Below, in pieces: positions 11,221-21,390 of a stretch of 64,000 nt of DNA. Where the stretch lies: NCBI RefSeq assembly GCF_014171575.1, contig NZ_CP050453.1:3038001-3102000 (forward strand), read 5' to 3'. The stretch is from Microbacterium sp. Se63.02b. Lineage in GTDB: Bacteria > Actinomycetota > Actinomycetes > Actinomycetales > Microbacteriaceae. A program made the position numbers and the translations under genes. The notes beneath the pieces were generated by a model. It was not told the origin of the DNA. It made no database searches and saw only the letters and a list, made by a program, of their open reading frames with translations. Numbering within the stretch: the stretch's first letter is position 1; every line of letters begins with the position of its first letter.

Positions 11221-11971
11221 ACGCGCCCGCACTCGTCGCCTTCGACCTCGATGACACGCTCGCCCCCTCGAAGGGTGTGATCGACCCGCGGATCGCCGAC
11301 CTTCTCCGCGCCCTCCTCCGCACGGTCGACGTCGCCATCATCTCGGGCGGCAACGAGGCGCAGTTCCGTTCGCAGGTCGTCGCACGTCTCGGCGGTGCGG
11401 ACGCCACAGCTCTCGCACGCCTGCACCTGCTGCCCACCTGCGGCACGCGCTATCTCCGCCACGACGGCACCGACTTCACGTCGGTCTACGCGCACGACCT
11501 CAGCGATGACGAGAAGCAGGTCGCGCTGACGGCGCTCCGCGAAGAGGCCGAGCGTCTCGGGCTGTGGGAGGCGGAGCCCTGGGGCGAGATCCTCGAGGAC
11601 CGCGGCTCGCAAATCACCTTCTCGGCCCTGGGGCAGCGCGCCCCGCGCGAGGCCAAGCACGAGTGGGACCCCACGGGGAGCAAGCGCGGCGCTCTGCGCG
11701 ACGCCGTCGCCGCCCGCCTTCCTGGACTCGAAGTGCGCTCGGGGGATCCACGTCGATCGACATCACCCAGGCCGGCATCGACAAGGCGTTCGGCATGCGG
11801 CAGCTCGCCGCGCACACGGGGATCGCCCTGACCGACATGCTGTTCTACGGCGACCGCCTCGACGAGGGCGGCAACGACTACCCGGTGCTGGCCATCGGGG
11901 TGCCGTCTGTGGCGGTGGACGGCTGGGAGGATACGGCCGACAAGCTCGAGGTGCTGCTCCGCACGCTCTGA
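11217..11971 (+). CDS. HAD-superfamily phosphatase, phosphomannomutase-like (frame change)
   Basis: Hydrolase of the Cof/PMM-like HAD group. Motif I is AFDLDDTLAPS at residues 7-17 with the nucleophilic Asp, motif II is IISGGN, and motif IV lies in the second frame (MLFYGDRLDEGGNDY). The join is near 11743 in GGGGG: a sixth G gives EVRSGGSTSIDIT and a 251-residue protein. Eukaryotic-type phosphomannomutases share this fold, including the GSxSxDI segment, but a general sugar phosphatase is equally possible. The gene is coupled to the VanZ-like gene by an ATGA overlap. Confidence 0.8.
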
Positions 11972-12008
11972 CCTCGCGCCATGTCGCGCCGCGCGCATCG
12001 CGGGGCCC

Positions 12009-12014
12009 TAGCAT
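12009..12014 (+). promoter_or_regulatory. -10 box of the DUF1295 gene (leaderless)
   Basis: TAGCAT lies six bases before the ATG at 12021 with no Shine-Dalgarno sequence, as expected for a leaderless transcript. Confidence 0.5.
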
Positions 12015-12020
12015 GGCGTC

Positions 12021-12863
12021 ATGGATGCGCTGCTGATCGTCATCGTCGTCGCCGCGGCCGCGAGCGCCGTGTGCTGGGTCCTGTCCCTGATCACGCGAGA
12101 CACGTCCTGGGTCGACCGCGCCTGGTCGATCGTGCCCGTCGTCTACGTCTGGATCTTCGTGGTGGGCGCCTTCGCCGACGGCGAGGGTTCCGCCCGCGTG
12201 GTGATCATGGGCGTGCTCGCCACGGCCTGGGGGGCGCGCCTGACATTCAACTTCGCGCGCAAGGGCGGCTACACGGGCATGGAGGACTACCGCTGGGCGA
12301 TCCTGCGCGGCCGCATGCGACCGTGGCAGTTCCAGGTCTTCAACGTGCTGTTCATCATCGTCTATCAGATGACGCTGCTCGTGCTGATCACCCTCCCCGC
12401 GATGGTCGCGGCGGAGAACCCCTCCGCCCTCACGGTATGGGACGCGGTGTTCGTGGCCGCGTTCCTGGCGTTCCTGGTCGGTGAGACCGTCGCCGACCAG
12501 CAGCAGTGGCGATTCCATCAGCGCAAGAAGCAGGCCGGTGGCACCCTCGAACCCGGGTTCGCGACCACCGGGCTGTTCCGCTACAGCCGACACCCCAACT
12601 TCTTCTTCGAACAGGCACAGTGGTGGGCGTTCTACGCGATCGGAGCGACGGCTGCCGTCGCAGGCGGTGCAGGCGTGATCGGCGGTGCGGTGAATCCCAC
12701 GATCATCGGTCCGGCGCTGCTGACCCTGCTGTTCATCGGTTCGACGATCTTCACCGAATCGATCACGGCGTCGAAGTACCCGGCCTACGCCGAGTATCGC
12801 CGGACGACGTCCATGCTGGTGCCGCTGCCACCCCGCACCCCAGCGGTGGCCCCGCAGTCCTGA
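12021..12863 (+). CDS. DUF1295 (steroid 5-alpha-reductase-like) membrane protein
   Basis: 280-residue integral membrane protein of the DUF1295 family, related in fold to steroid 5-alpha reductases and isoprenylcysteine methyltransferases. Several helices are followed by the family signature TTGLFRYSRHPNFFFEQ and YAEYRRTTS near the C-terminus. The reaction is not known for bacterial members. It starts directly after a -10 box. The convergent hydroxy-acid oxidase gene ends 28 bases downstream with no clear hairpin between them. Confidence 0.85.
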   Translation: MDALLIVIVVAAAASAVCWVLSLITRDTSWVDRAWSIVPVVYVWIFVVGAFADGEGSARVVIMGVLATAWGARLTFNFARKGGYTGMEDYRWAILRGRMRPWQFQVFNVLFIIVYQMTLLVLITLPAMVAAENPSALTVWDAVFVAAFLAFLVGETVADQQQWRFHQRKKQAGGTLEPGFATTGLFRYSRHPNFFFEQAQWWAFYAIGATAAVAGGAGVIGGAVNPTIIGPALLTLLFIGSTIFTESITASKYPAYAEYRRTTSMLVPLPPRTPAVAPQS

Positions 12864-12890
12864 CCACGAGGCCACCGCCGGGTCTCACGC

Positions 12891-14150
12891 TCAGTGGACG
12901 TGAGCCTCGGAGGCCGCGCGTGAGACGGGGACCAGGCGCGTCAGCTGAGTGACGTGACCGGGTTCGAGCTCGGCGAGGGAAGACACGCCCAGCAGGCGCA
13001 TCGTCCGCTCGATCTCGCTGCGCAGGATCGCGATCGTCCGGTCGACGCCCTGACGACCGCCGGCCATCAGGCCGTAGAGGTAGGCGCGCCCGATCAGCGT
13101 GAAGTCCGCCCCGAGCGCGACCGCCGCGACGACGTCTGCGCCGTTCATGATGCCGGTGTCGATCATGACCGTGAAGTCGTCGCCCACCGCCTTGCGGACC
13201 TCGGGCAGCAGGTGGAACGGGATGGGGGCGCGGTCGAGCTGGCGGCCGCCGTGGTTCGACAGCACGATGCCGTCGACCCCCTCGTCGCGCAAGCGGACGG
13301 AGTCCTCCACGTTCTGCACGCCCTTGATGATGATCTTGCCTGGCCAGATGTCGCGGATGACCGCGAGGTCGTCATAGCTGATCGTCGGGTCCATCGCCGC
13401 GTCCAGAAGCTCGCCGACCGTGCCGCCCGTCGTGCTGAGCGAGGCGAACTCCAGCTTCGGCGTCGTGAGGAAGTCGAACCACCACCAGGGGCGCGGGATC
13501 GCGTTGATGATCGTGCCGAGCGTGAGCTGCGGCGGGATGCTGAATCCGTTGCGCTTGTCGCGCAGTCGGGCTCCGGCGACGGGCGTGTCGACGGTGAACT
13601 GGAGCGTGTCGAAGCCGGCAGCCGCGGCACGACGCGTGAGCTCGTACGAGATCTCACGATCACGCATGACGTAGAGCTGGAACCAGTTGCGTCCGTGCGG
13701 GTTGGCGGCCTTCACGCCCTCGATCGACGTGGTGCCGAGGGTGGAGAGGGTGAACGGGATGCCGGCGGCCGCCGCCGCACCGGCTCCGGCGACCTCGCCC
13801 TCGGTCTGCATCAGGCGGGTGAAACCCGTCGGCGCGATGCCGAACGGCAACGCCGATGGACCGCCGAGGATCTCCACGCTCGTGTCGACGTCGGGCGCAG
13901 GGCGCAGGATCCCCGGGTGGAACTCCACATCCTGGAACGCCTGACGTGCCCGCGTGAGGGAGAGCTCCCCTTCGGCCGCACCGTCGGTGTAGTCGAACGC
14001 CGCCTTCGGGGTGCGGCGCTTGGCGATCGTCCGCAGATCGCCGATCGTGAGCGCGGCGTCGAGGCGGCGCTTCCGGCCATCGAGTTCGGGCTTCTTGAAC
14101 TTCATGAGCTCCAGGAGCTCAGCGGGGTTGGGGAGCTGGCGCTGCACCAT
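12891..14150 (-). CDS. lldD: FMN-dependent alpha-hydroxy-acid oxidase / L-lactate dehydrogenase
   Basis: Oxidises an alpha-hydroxy acid, most likely L-lactate, to the 2-keto acid with FMN, passing electrons to quinone or oxygen. The 419-residue protein has [37 protein letters not shown], the Lys strand IIIKGVQ, and SNHGGRQLD near residues 296-304 with the catalytic His and Arg. The ATG at 14150 with GAGAGG upstream is preferred to the longer frame, which runs into the regulator gene. It is directly downstream of, and overlaps by about 30 bases, a GntR regulator, which suggests lactate-responsive control. Confidence 0.9.
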   Translation of the reverse strand: MVQRQLPNPAELLELMKFKKPELDGRKRRLDAALTIGDLRTIAKRRTPKAAFDYTDGAAEGELSLTRARQAFQDVEFHPGILRPAPDVDTSVEILGGPSALPFGIAPTGFTRLMQTEGEVAGAGAAAAAGIPFTLSTLGTTSIEGVKAANPHGRNWFQLYVMRDREISYELTRRAAAAGFDTLQFTVDTPVAGARLRDKRNGFSIPPQLTLGTIINAIPRPWWWFDFLTTPKLEFASLSTTGGTVGELLDAAMDPTISYDDLAVIRDIWPGKIIIKGVQNVEDSVRLRDEGVDGIVLSNHGGRQLDRAPIPFHLLPEVRKAVGDDFTVMIDTGIMNGADVVAAVALGADFTLIGRAYLYGLMAGGRQGVDRTIAILRSEIERTMRLLGVSSLAELEPGHVTQLTRLVPVSRAASEAHVH

Positions 14151-14881
14151 GGTCTGCCTCTCGGTTCGGGGATGGGATGTCGCGGGTGAGGCCCGCAGCT
14201 GTGTAGTAGCCGGTGATGTGCGTGCGCACGAGGGCCCGAGCGACGTCGACATCGCCGTCATCGATCGCGGACACCAGTGCGCGATGCTCCGCACGCAGGC
14301 TCGCTGCCATCGCCTCCCACTCGGGGATCGCGGAGACGCCCGCCTGCACGTACGACTCGATAGAGGACCGCAGCCCGGCCATCATCGCGGCGATGACCGT
14401 GTTGCCGCTCGCCTCGGCGAGGGAGAGATGCAGCTGGGCGTCGAGCGCGAGGAACTCCGCCGGCGCGAGTTCCGGGGCGTCCATCGCCTGGAGCAGCTGG
14501 TGAGCATGCGCGGTGTCGCGCTGCGGGGCCGCGGCCATCTCGGCGACGACGGCGTCTTCGAGCACAAGACGCGTGCGCACGACATGGTCGAGGGGAAGCC
14601 CTTCGCGGCGACCGCAATCGGAGCAGGGCCGACATGCCCCCGGTCGGCGTGGCGATGACGATCGCGCCGGACTGTGGGCCCGACCCGGTCGCGGTGCGGA
14701 TGAGACCCATGACCTCGAGCACGCGGAATGCCTCACGCACGCTCGATCGGCCGACGCCGAGAGCGGTGGCGAGATCGCGCTCCGAGGGGAGACGGTCACC
14801 CGGCCCGAGGCGACCGTCGTGGAGGTCGCGCTCGATGTGCTCGAGCACGAGCTGCCATGCGCGCGTCGGCTGGTCGGCCAT
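14119..14881 (-). CDS. FadR/LldR-type GntR regulator (frame change)
   Basis: Transcription regulator with an N-terminal winged helix ([34 protein letters not shown]) and a C-terminal FCD ligand domain ([46 protein letters not shown]). The two parts are in different frames that meet near 14620; joined it is about 254 residues. The ATG has AGGAGG six bases upstream. Two copies of a TGGTCnGACCA palindrome lie just ahead of the gene, so it probably represses itself and lldD, most plausibly in response to lactate. Confidence 0.87.
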
Positions 14882-14890
14882 GCGTCCTCC

Positions 14891-14930
14891 TGTGGTCTGA
14901 CCACAGGGTACCGCGTGTGGTCAGACCACG
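14891..14930. promoter_or_regulatory. Tandem FadR-type operators
   Basis: TGTGGTCTGACCACA (14891-14905) and TGTGGTCAGACCACG (14916-14930) are palindromes built on TGGTCnGACCA, the class of site bound by FadR/LldR-type regulators. Their centres are 25 bases apart. The first ends 10 bases upstream of the regulator ATG, overlapping its leader. Confidence 0.8.
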
Positions 14931-14980
14931 CAAACGAGCGCACCCCGCAGACGGGATGCGCTCGGACGACGTCGAAGGGG

Positions 14981-15634
14981 TCAGCCCAGGCGGCCGCCGG
15001 ACTCCTCGAGGTAACAGGTGCCGCACAGCGACTCGTAGGTGGTCAGCTCCGGCGACGCGGTGCCGACCGCACCCTCGTCGATCGCGACCTGATCGCCGTC
15101 GAACACGAACCGTCCGCCGACGACTCGGCCGTTGAACACGGCCTTCCGCCCGCAACGGCAGATCGTCTTGAGCTCCTCCAGCGAGTGCGCGATCGCCAGC
15201 AGACGCGCGGACCCGGGGAACGCATGCGTGAGGAAGTCGTTGCGGATGCCGTACGCCATGACCGGGATACCGTCTTCCACGGCGATACGGAAGAGGTCGT
15301 CGACCTGGCTCGGCGTGAGGAACTGCGCCTCGTCGATGAGCAGACAGGCCACATCGCTCGGCCTCCCGGGGAGCAGCGCGTCGTCCGACGCATGCTGCAA
15401 CCGCTGCCGGTGCTCCGCGAACAGCACGCGCGCGTCGTCGCCGGGAGCGATCAGGAAGTCGACAGGGCGGGTGACGCCGAGCCTGCTCTCGATCTCCGAC
15501 GCGCCCTTGGTGTCGATCGCCGGCTTCGCCAGCAGCACGTGCTGCCCGCGCTCCTCATAGTTGTACGCCGCCTGGAGCAGGGCGGTCGATTTGCCCGAGT
15601 TCATCGCGCCGTAGCGGAAGTAAAGCTTCGCCAC
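14981..15634 (-). CDS. tdk: Thymidine kinase
   Basis: Salvages thymidine by phosphorylation to dTMP. The 217-residue type II enzyme has the P-loop GAMNSGKST at residues 9-17, the LLIDEAQF strand with the catalytic acid, the lasso-region TYESLCGTCY, and four cysteines in CRCG and CGTC spacing for the structural zinc. It lies 9 bases after mqo on the same strand. Intact. Confidence 0.95.
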   Translation of the reverse strand: MAKLYFRYGAMNSGKSTALLQAAYNYEERGQHVLLAKPAIDTKGASEIESRLGVTRPVDFLIAPGDDARVLFAEHRQRLQHASDDALLPGRPSDVACLLIDEAQFLTPSQVDDLFRIAVEDGIPVMAYGIRNDFLTHAFPGSARLLAIAHSLEELKTICRCGRKAVFNGRVVGGRFVFDGDQVAIDEGAVGTASPELTTYESLCGTCYLEESGGRLG

Positions 15635-15643
15635 GGTGCGACC

Positions 15644-17116
15644 TCAGACGTTGATGCCGAGGGCCGCGGCGGTCGCTTCGGTCGACTCCTCCGCCAGCGC
15701 CGCATCATCGTTCAGCTTCTTGCCGAAGGTGGGGATGAGCGCACGAAGCTCGGGCTCCCACCCGGGATACTCCGCCGGGAAGCACTTCTTGAGCAGATCG
15801 AGCATGATCGGCACGGCCGTCGATGCACCGGGCGAGGCTCCGAGAAGACCGGCGATCGACCCGTCGGAGGCCGCGACGACCTCGGTGCCGAACTGGAGGA
15901 TGCCACCCTTCTTCGGGTCCTTCTTCATGACCTGGGCACGTTGTCCCGCGTCGATGAGCGTCCAGTCCTCATCCTTCGCCGTGGGCATGAACGTGCGCAG
16001 GCTGTCGACCTTCTTGGCGTGATTCTTCAGCAGCTCGCCGACCAGGTAGGTGATGAGGTCGGGGTTCTTGACGGCGACCTGCAGCATCGGCAGCAGGTTG
16101 TGCGCGCGCACCTGCGACACGATGTCGAGCATCGAGCCGTTCTTCAGGAACTTGGGGCTGAACGTCGCGAACGGCCCGAACATGAGCGAGGACTCACCGT
16201 CGACGACACGCGTGTCGAGGTGCGGCACCGACATCGGCGGCGCGCCGACCGACGCCTGGGAGTAGACCTTCGCCTTGTGCTGCGCGACGATCTTCGGGTT
16301 GCTCGTCTTGAGGAACTGGCCGCCGATAGGGAAGACGCCGTAGCCCTTGATCTCGGGGATGCCGGAGTTCTGCAGCAGCTTGAGGGCCCAGCCACCGGCG
16401 CCGACGAACACGAAGCGCGCCCTGACCTCGTTCGGGGTGTGCCCGATGCTGTTGCGGTACTTGACCAGCCAGGTGCCGTCCTTCTGCTTCTTCAGGCTGC
16501 GCACCTCGTGGTTCGTGCGCAGCGTGACGCCGGAGTCGGTGAGGTGGTCGAAGAGCTGGTGGGTGAGCGCGCCGAAGTCGACGTCGGTTCCGGCCGGCAC
16601 CCGGGTCGCGGCGAACGGCTCACCCTTGCGCCGATGCTGCATCAGCAGAGGCGCCCAGGTGTTGATGACGCGGGAGTCCTCGCTGTACTCGATGCCCGCG
16701 AACAACGGCTGCTCCTTGAGCACCTCGTAGCGTGCCTTGAGGTAGGCCACGTCTTTCTCGCCGCGCACGAACGTCATGTGCGGGGTGGCGTTGATGAACG
16801 TGGACGGCGCGTCGAGCACACCCTTCTCCACCAGCGACGACCAGAACTGACGGCTCTGCTGGAACTGCTCGTTGATCGACACCGCCTTGGCGGGATCGAG
16901 CGGGGCATCGCCCTGCTGCGGCATGTAGTTCAGTTCGCACAGGGCGGCGTGACCCGTGCCGGCGTTGTTCCACGGGTTCGAGCTCTCCTGGGCCACATCC
17001 GAGAGTCGCTCGAACGCGACGATCTTCCACTCCGGCTGCAGCTCGTGCAGCAGAGTACCCAGGGTGGCGCTCATGATGCCACCGCCGATCAGGACGACAT
17101 CGACGTTTTCAGTCAC
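15644..17116 (-). CDS. mqo: Malate:quinone oxidoreductase
   Basis: Membrane-associated FAD enzyme of the TCA cycle that oxidises malate to oxaloacetate and reduces quinone. The 490-residue protein starts with the FAD site VLIGGGIMSATLGTLL and has the family blocks SSNPWNNAGTGHAALCELNY, TPHMTFV and LLGASPGAST near the C-terminus. Intact. The start is GTG at 17116; a TAGACT box lies six bases upstream and there is no ribosome-binding site, so the message is likely leaderless. Confidence 0.95.
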   Translation of the reverse strand: MTENVDVVLIGGGIMSATLGTLLHELQPEWKIVAFERLSDVAQESSNPWNNAGTGHAALCELNYMPQQGDAPLDPAKAVSINEQFQQSRQFWSSLVEKGVLDAPSTFINATPHMTFVRGEKDVAYLKARYEVLKEQPLFAGIEYSEDSRVINTWAPLLMQHRRKGEPFAATRVPAGTDVDFGALTHQLFDHLTDSGVTLRTNHEVRSLKKQKDGTWLVKYRNSIGHTPNEVRARFVFVGAGGWALKLLQNSGIPEIKGYGVFPIGGQFLKTSNPKIVAQHKAKVYSQASVGAPPMSVPHLDTRVVDGESSLMFGPFATFSPKFLKNGSMLDIVSQVRAHNLLPMLQVAVKNPDLITYLVGELLKNHAKKVDSLRTFMPTAKDEDWTLIDAGQRAQVMKKDPKKGGILQFGTEVVAASDGSIAGLLGASPGASTAVPIMLDLLKKCFPAEYPGWEPELRALIPTFGKKLNDDAALAEESTEATAAALGINV

Positions 17117-17122
17117 CGAACC

Positions 17123-17128
17123 AGTCTA
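17123..17128 (-). promoter_or_regulatory. -10 box of mqo (leaderless)
   Basis: TAGACT on the minus strand ends six bases before the GTG start of mqo. Confidence 0.5.
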
Positions 17129-17178
17129 GTTCGCGGGCGCGCCGCCGCAGACCATGCGACGGCATCGGAACGCGGGAC

Positions 17179-18348
<1,170 letters not shown>

Positions 18349-18388
18349 CTATCGCGGTCGGATGCCGGGGAGACGATTCCCGGACTCG

Positions 18389-18477
18389 AAGTCGATTCGC
18401 CGAGCGGAAGACGATCCGCCGAGGGTTTCACAGAATCCCTCGGCGAAACGTCTCTTCCTCGGCGAAGCGTCGGGATC
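18389..18477. repeat. Repeat-rich gap between lysC and asd
   Basis: The 240-base gap (18250-18489) holds repeated CGCCGAG units followed by inverted CTCGGCGAA(A/G)CG units. An 8-bp stem GCCGAGGG/CCCTCGGC (18418-18444) lies at its centre. The units resemble those near 60.3 kb. It may serve as a weak terminator after lysC. Confidence 0.4.
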
Positions 18478-18489
18478 CGACGGGTCGGA

Positions 18490-19770
18490 TCAGCGACCGG
18501 TACCGGCGTGGACGGTCGCTTCCGCCTCGCCGTCGAGGCCGTAGGCGGTGTGCACGGTGCGCGCAGCTTCGGTCAGGTCGGTGTCGCGGAGCACCACCGA
18601 GATGCGGATCTCCGACGTGGAGATCATCTCGATGTTGATGCCGCCGGCCGACAGCGCCTCGAACAGGGTCGCCGAGACGCCGGAGTGCGTGCGCATCCCC
18701 GCACCGACCACCGAGAGCTTGCCGATCTGGTCGTCGTGGATGAGGTTCTGGAAGCCGACCTCGGACTGGTCGCCCGCGAGGGCCTTGAGCGCTGCCGCGG
18801 CATCCGCCTTCGGCACGGTGAAGGAGATGTCGGTGCGTCCGGTGGCCGACACGTTCTGCACGATCATGTCGACGTTGGCGCCGGACTTGGCGACGATCTT
18901 GAAGATCTCGGCGGCCTTGCCCGGAACGTCCGGCACGCCGGCGACCGTGATCTTGGCCTGGCTGAAATCGGTGGCGACGCCGGCGACGATCGGTTCTTCC
19001 ATGACTGCTCCCTCGGCTTCGCGAGGGTTCTTCATGCCCTCGCCCAGAACGTACGTGCCCTCGGCCGACGAGAACGTCGACCGAGCGTGAATCAGGACGC
19101 CGTGACGGCGTGCGTACTCGACGGCGCGGATGTACAGCACCTTGGCGCCGTTGGCCGCGAGCTCGAGCATCTCCTCGCTCGAGACGTGATCGAGCTTCTG
19201 CGCCTTCGGGATGACGCGCGGGTCAGCGGTGAAGATGCCGTCTACATCGCTGTAGATCTCGCACACGTCGGCGTCGAGCGCAGCCGCGAGGGCGACGGCG
19301 GTCGTGTCGGAGCCGCCGCGACCGAGCGTGGTGATGTCGCGGGTGTCGCGGTTGAAACCCTGGAATCCGGCGACGATCACGATCGCGCCCTCATCGAGCG
19401 CTTCGCGCAGACGGATGGGAGTGACATCGACGATGCGGGCCGCGCCGTGCTGCGAGTCGGTGATCATGCCCGCCTGGCTGCCGGTGAACGACCGCGCCTC
19501 GAATCCCATCGAGTGGATCGCCATGGCCAGCAACGCCATCGAGATGCGCTCCCCGCTGGAGAGGAGCATGTCGAGCTCGCGCGGCGCGGGGATGGGCGCG
19601 ACCTCATTGGCGAGTTCGAGCAGCTCGTCGGTCGTGTCGCCCATGGCGCTGACCGCGACGACGACGTCGTGTCCGGCGCGGCGCGTGTCGACGATGCGCT
19701 TGGCGACGCGCTTGATGCTCTCTGCGTCGGCGACCGACGAGCCGCCGTACTTCTGCACGATGAGGGCCAC
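18490..19770 (-). CDS. lysC: Aspartokinase
   Basis: Phosphorylates aspartate, the entry step for lysine, threonine and methionine. It begins [11 protein letters not shown], continues with [13 protein letters not shown] and [17 protein letters not shown], and ends in two ACT domains that usually bind lysine and threonine. I place the start at GTG 19770 ([10 protein letters not shown]), with AGGGAG five bases upstream, rather than the GTG at 19776 that overlaps that site; this gives 426 residues. TAGAAT at 19810-19815 is a likely -10. An internal ATG at 19002 with GGGAG upstream could make the separate beta subunit. Confidence 0.95.
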   Translation of the reverse strand: MALIVQKYGGSSVADAESIKRVAKRIVDTRRAGHDVVVAVSAMGDTTDELLELANEVAPIPAPRELDMLLSSGERISMALLAMAIHSMGFEARSFTGSQAGMITDSQHGAARIVDVTPIRLREALDEGAIVIVAGFQGFNRDTRDITTLGRGGSDTTAVALAAALDADVCEIYSDVDGIFTADPRVIPKAQKLDHVSSEEMLELAANGAKVLYIRAVEYARRHGVLIHARSTFSSAEGTYVLGEGMKNPREAEGAVMEEPIVAGVATDFSQAKITVAGVPDVPGKAAEIFKIVAKSGANVDMIVQNVSATGRTDISFTVPKADAAAALKALAGDQSEVGFQNLIHDDQIGKLSVVGAGMRTHSGVSATLFEALSAGGINIEMISTSEIRISVVLRDTDLTEAARTVHTAYGLDGEAEATVHAGTGR

Positions 19771-19807
19771 GTTCACTCCCTGGGATGTCGGGCGGATCCG
19801 CCCACGC

Positions 19808-20800
19808 TCATTCTACGGAGCAGGCGTATGCCCCGTTGTGCATGTGACGCATGCGGCCGGTGCCGAGCGGGAGCGCGCGGCGATCAGGGGTGGGAGGGAG
19901 AGCCTGGGGGGCGACAGGGCGGAGACGCCCGCCGGTGGCCGCGAACCAGCATCCGATGATGATCAGCGGGAACCCGATGAGCAGCCCCGGAGTCAGGGGT
20001 TCGGCGAGCACGATCGCGCCGAGAACGATCGCGACCACCGGGTTGACGTAGGTGAACAGCGGGGCGCGGACCGGCCCCACCTCGCGGATGAGAGCGAAGA
20101 ACGCCAGGAACGCCACCGCCGTGCAGATCACCGCGAGAGCGAGGAGCGCGACGATGGACGGGAGCGTGGGGAGCTGGTGTTGGGTCAGCGCACCGAACGG
20201 CAGGTAGAACACCCCGATCATCAGCAGCGACAGGGTGATGGTGCCCAGCGAGGGAACGTCGTTCAGCTTGCGCGCCACGATGAAAGGGGCGATCGCGTAG
20301 AGCACGGCGACCAGCAGAACCTCACCAGCGGCGAGCAGACTGACCTCTCCACCGAAGAGCCCAGGACCCGCCACCACGATCGCGACGCCGATGAACCCGA
20401 CGAGCAGGCCGATCCCTCGAGCGGGACGGAGGACCCCGCGGTCGCCCCCACCGAGAGCGATCAACGCCGCGAACAGCGGAACGGTCGCCACGAGCAGACC
20501 CGTCATCCCGGACGGGAGCGTCATCTCGGCATGGCCGAGCAACAGGAACGGTCCGGCCATCTCCACCGCACCGAAGGCCAGAACCCACGGCCAGTGCTTC
20601 AGCGCCGCACGCAGCGCCCCGCTCCGGATCGCGAAGGGCAGCAGCAGGAGTGCCGCGATGAGCGTGCGCCCCGCGACGATCGCCGGTGGCGAGAACGACT
20701 CCACAGCGACGCTGATGAACAGATACGGCACGCCCCAGAGCAGGGCCATGGCCCCGAACAGCAGCCAGCCGCGACGCGAGAAGCCCGCGTTCGGGGTCAC
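19808..20800 (-). CDS. EamA/DMT-family transporter
   Basis: 330-residue inner-membrane exporter of the drug/metabolite superfamily with ten predicted helices in two EamA repeats ([15 protein letters not shown] at the start; [28 protein letters not shown] in the second). The substrate cannot be told from sequence; relatives export amino acids or metabolites. Its GTG start overlaps the recR stop as GTGA, making it the last gene of the dnaX-recR operon. The C-terminal tail is basic and low in complexity. Confidence 0.88.
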   Translation of the reverse strand: MTPNAGFSRRGWLLFGAMALLWGVPYLFISVAVESFSPPAIVAGRTLIAALLLLPFAIRSGALRAALKHWPWVLAFGAVEMAGPFLLLGHAEMTLPSGMTGLLVATVPLFAALIALGGGDRGVLRPARGIGLLVGFIGVAIVVAGPGLFGGEVSLLAAGEVLLVAVLYAIAPFIVARKLNDVPSLGTITLSLLMIGVFYLPFGALTQHQLPTLPSIVALLALAVICTAVAFLAFFALIREVGPVRAPLFTYVNPVVAIVLGAIVLAEPLTPGLLIGFPLIIIGCWFAATGGRLRPVAPQALPPTPDRRALPLGTGRMRHMHNGAYACSVE

Positions 20801-21390
20801 AGGATGCGCCGGCCCTCGAACGCCCGCCCGAGTGTGACCTCGTCGGCGTACTCGAGGTCGCCGCCGACAGGCAGCCCGGACGCGAGCCGTGACACCGTGA
20901 TCTGCATCGTGGTCAGCAGACGGCTCAGGTAGCTCGCGGTCGCCTCACCCTCGAGGTTGGGGTTCGTGGCGAGGATCACCTCTTGCACGGTGCCGTCGGC
21001 CAGCCGCGTCATGAGCTGGGCGATGCGAAGGTCGTCGGGCCCGATACCCGCGATCGGGCTGATGGCGCCGCCGAGCACGTGATAGAGCCCGCGGAACTCG
21101 CGCGTCCGTTCGATGGCCGCGACGTCTTTCGCGTCTTCGACGACACAGATCAGCGCCTGGCTGCGTCGAGGGTCTCGGCAGATCGCGCAGCGCTCCTGTT
21201 CGGCGACGTTTCCGCAGATCTCGCAGAACCGCACCCTGGTGCGGATCTCGCTGAGCAGCTCCGCGAGACGCGCGACGTCGAACGTCGGCGTCTGGAGGAT
21301 GTGGAACGCGATCCGCTGCGCGGACTTGGGACCGATGCCGGGGAGCCGACCGAACTCGTCGATCAGCTCTTGAACGATGCCGTCGTACAT
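20797..21390 (-). CDS. recR: Recombination protein RecR
   Basis: Works with RecF/RecO to load RecA at single-strand gaps. The 197-residue protein has the helix-hairpin-helix [17 protein letters not shown], a zinc finger [16 protein letters not shown], the Toprim segment [15 protein letters not shown], and the C-terminal Walker-like region. Its ATG overlaps the dnaX stop as TGATG, the common dnaX-recR arrangement. Intact. Confidence 0.96.
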   Translation of the reverse strand: MYDGIVQELIDEFGRLPGIGPKSAQRIAFHILQTPTFDVARLAELLSEIRTRVRFCEICGNVAEQERCAICRDPRRSQALICVVEDAKDVAAIERTREFRGLYHVLGGAISPIAGIGPDDLRIAQLMTRLADGTVQEVILATNPNLEGEATASYLSRLLTTMQITVSRLASGLPVGGDLEYADEVTLGRAFEGRRIL

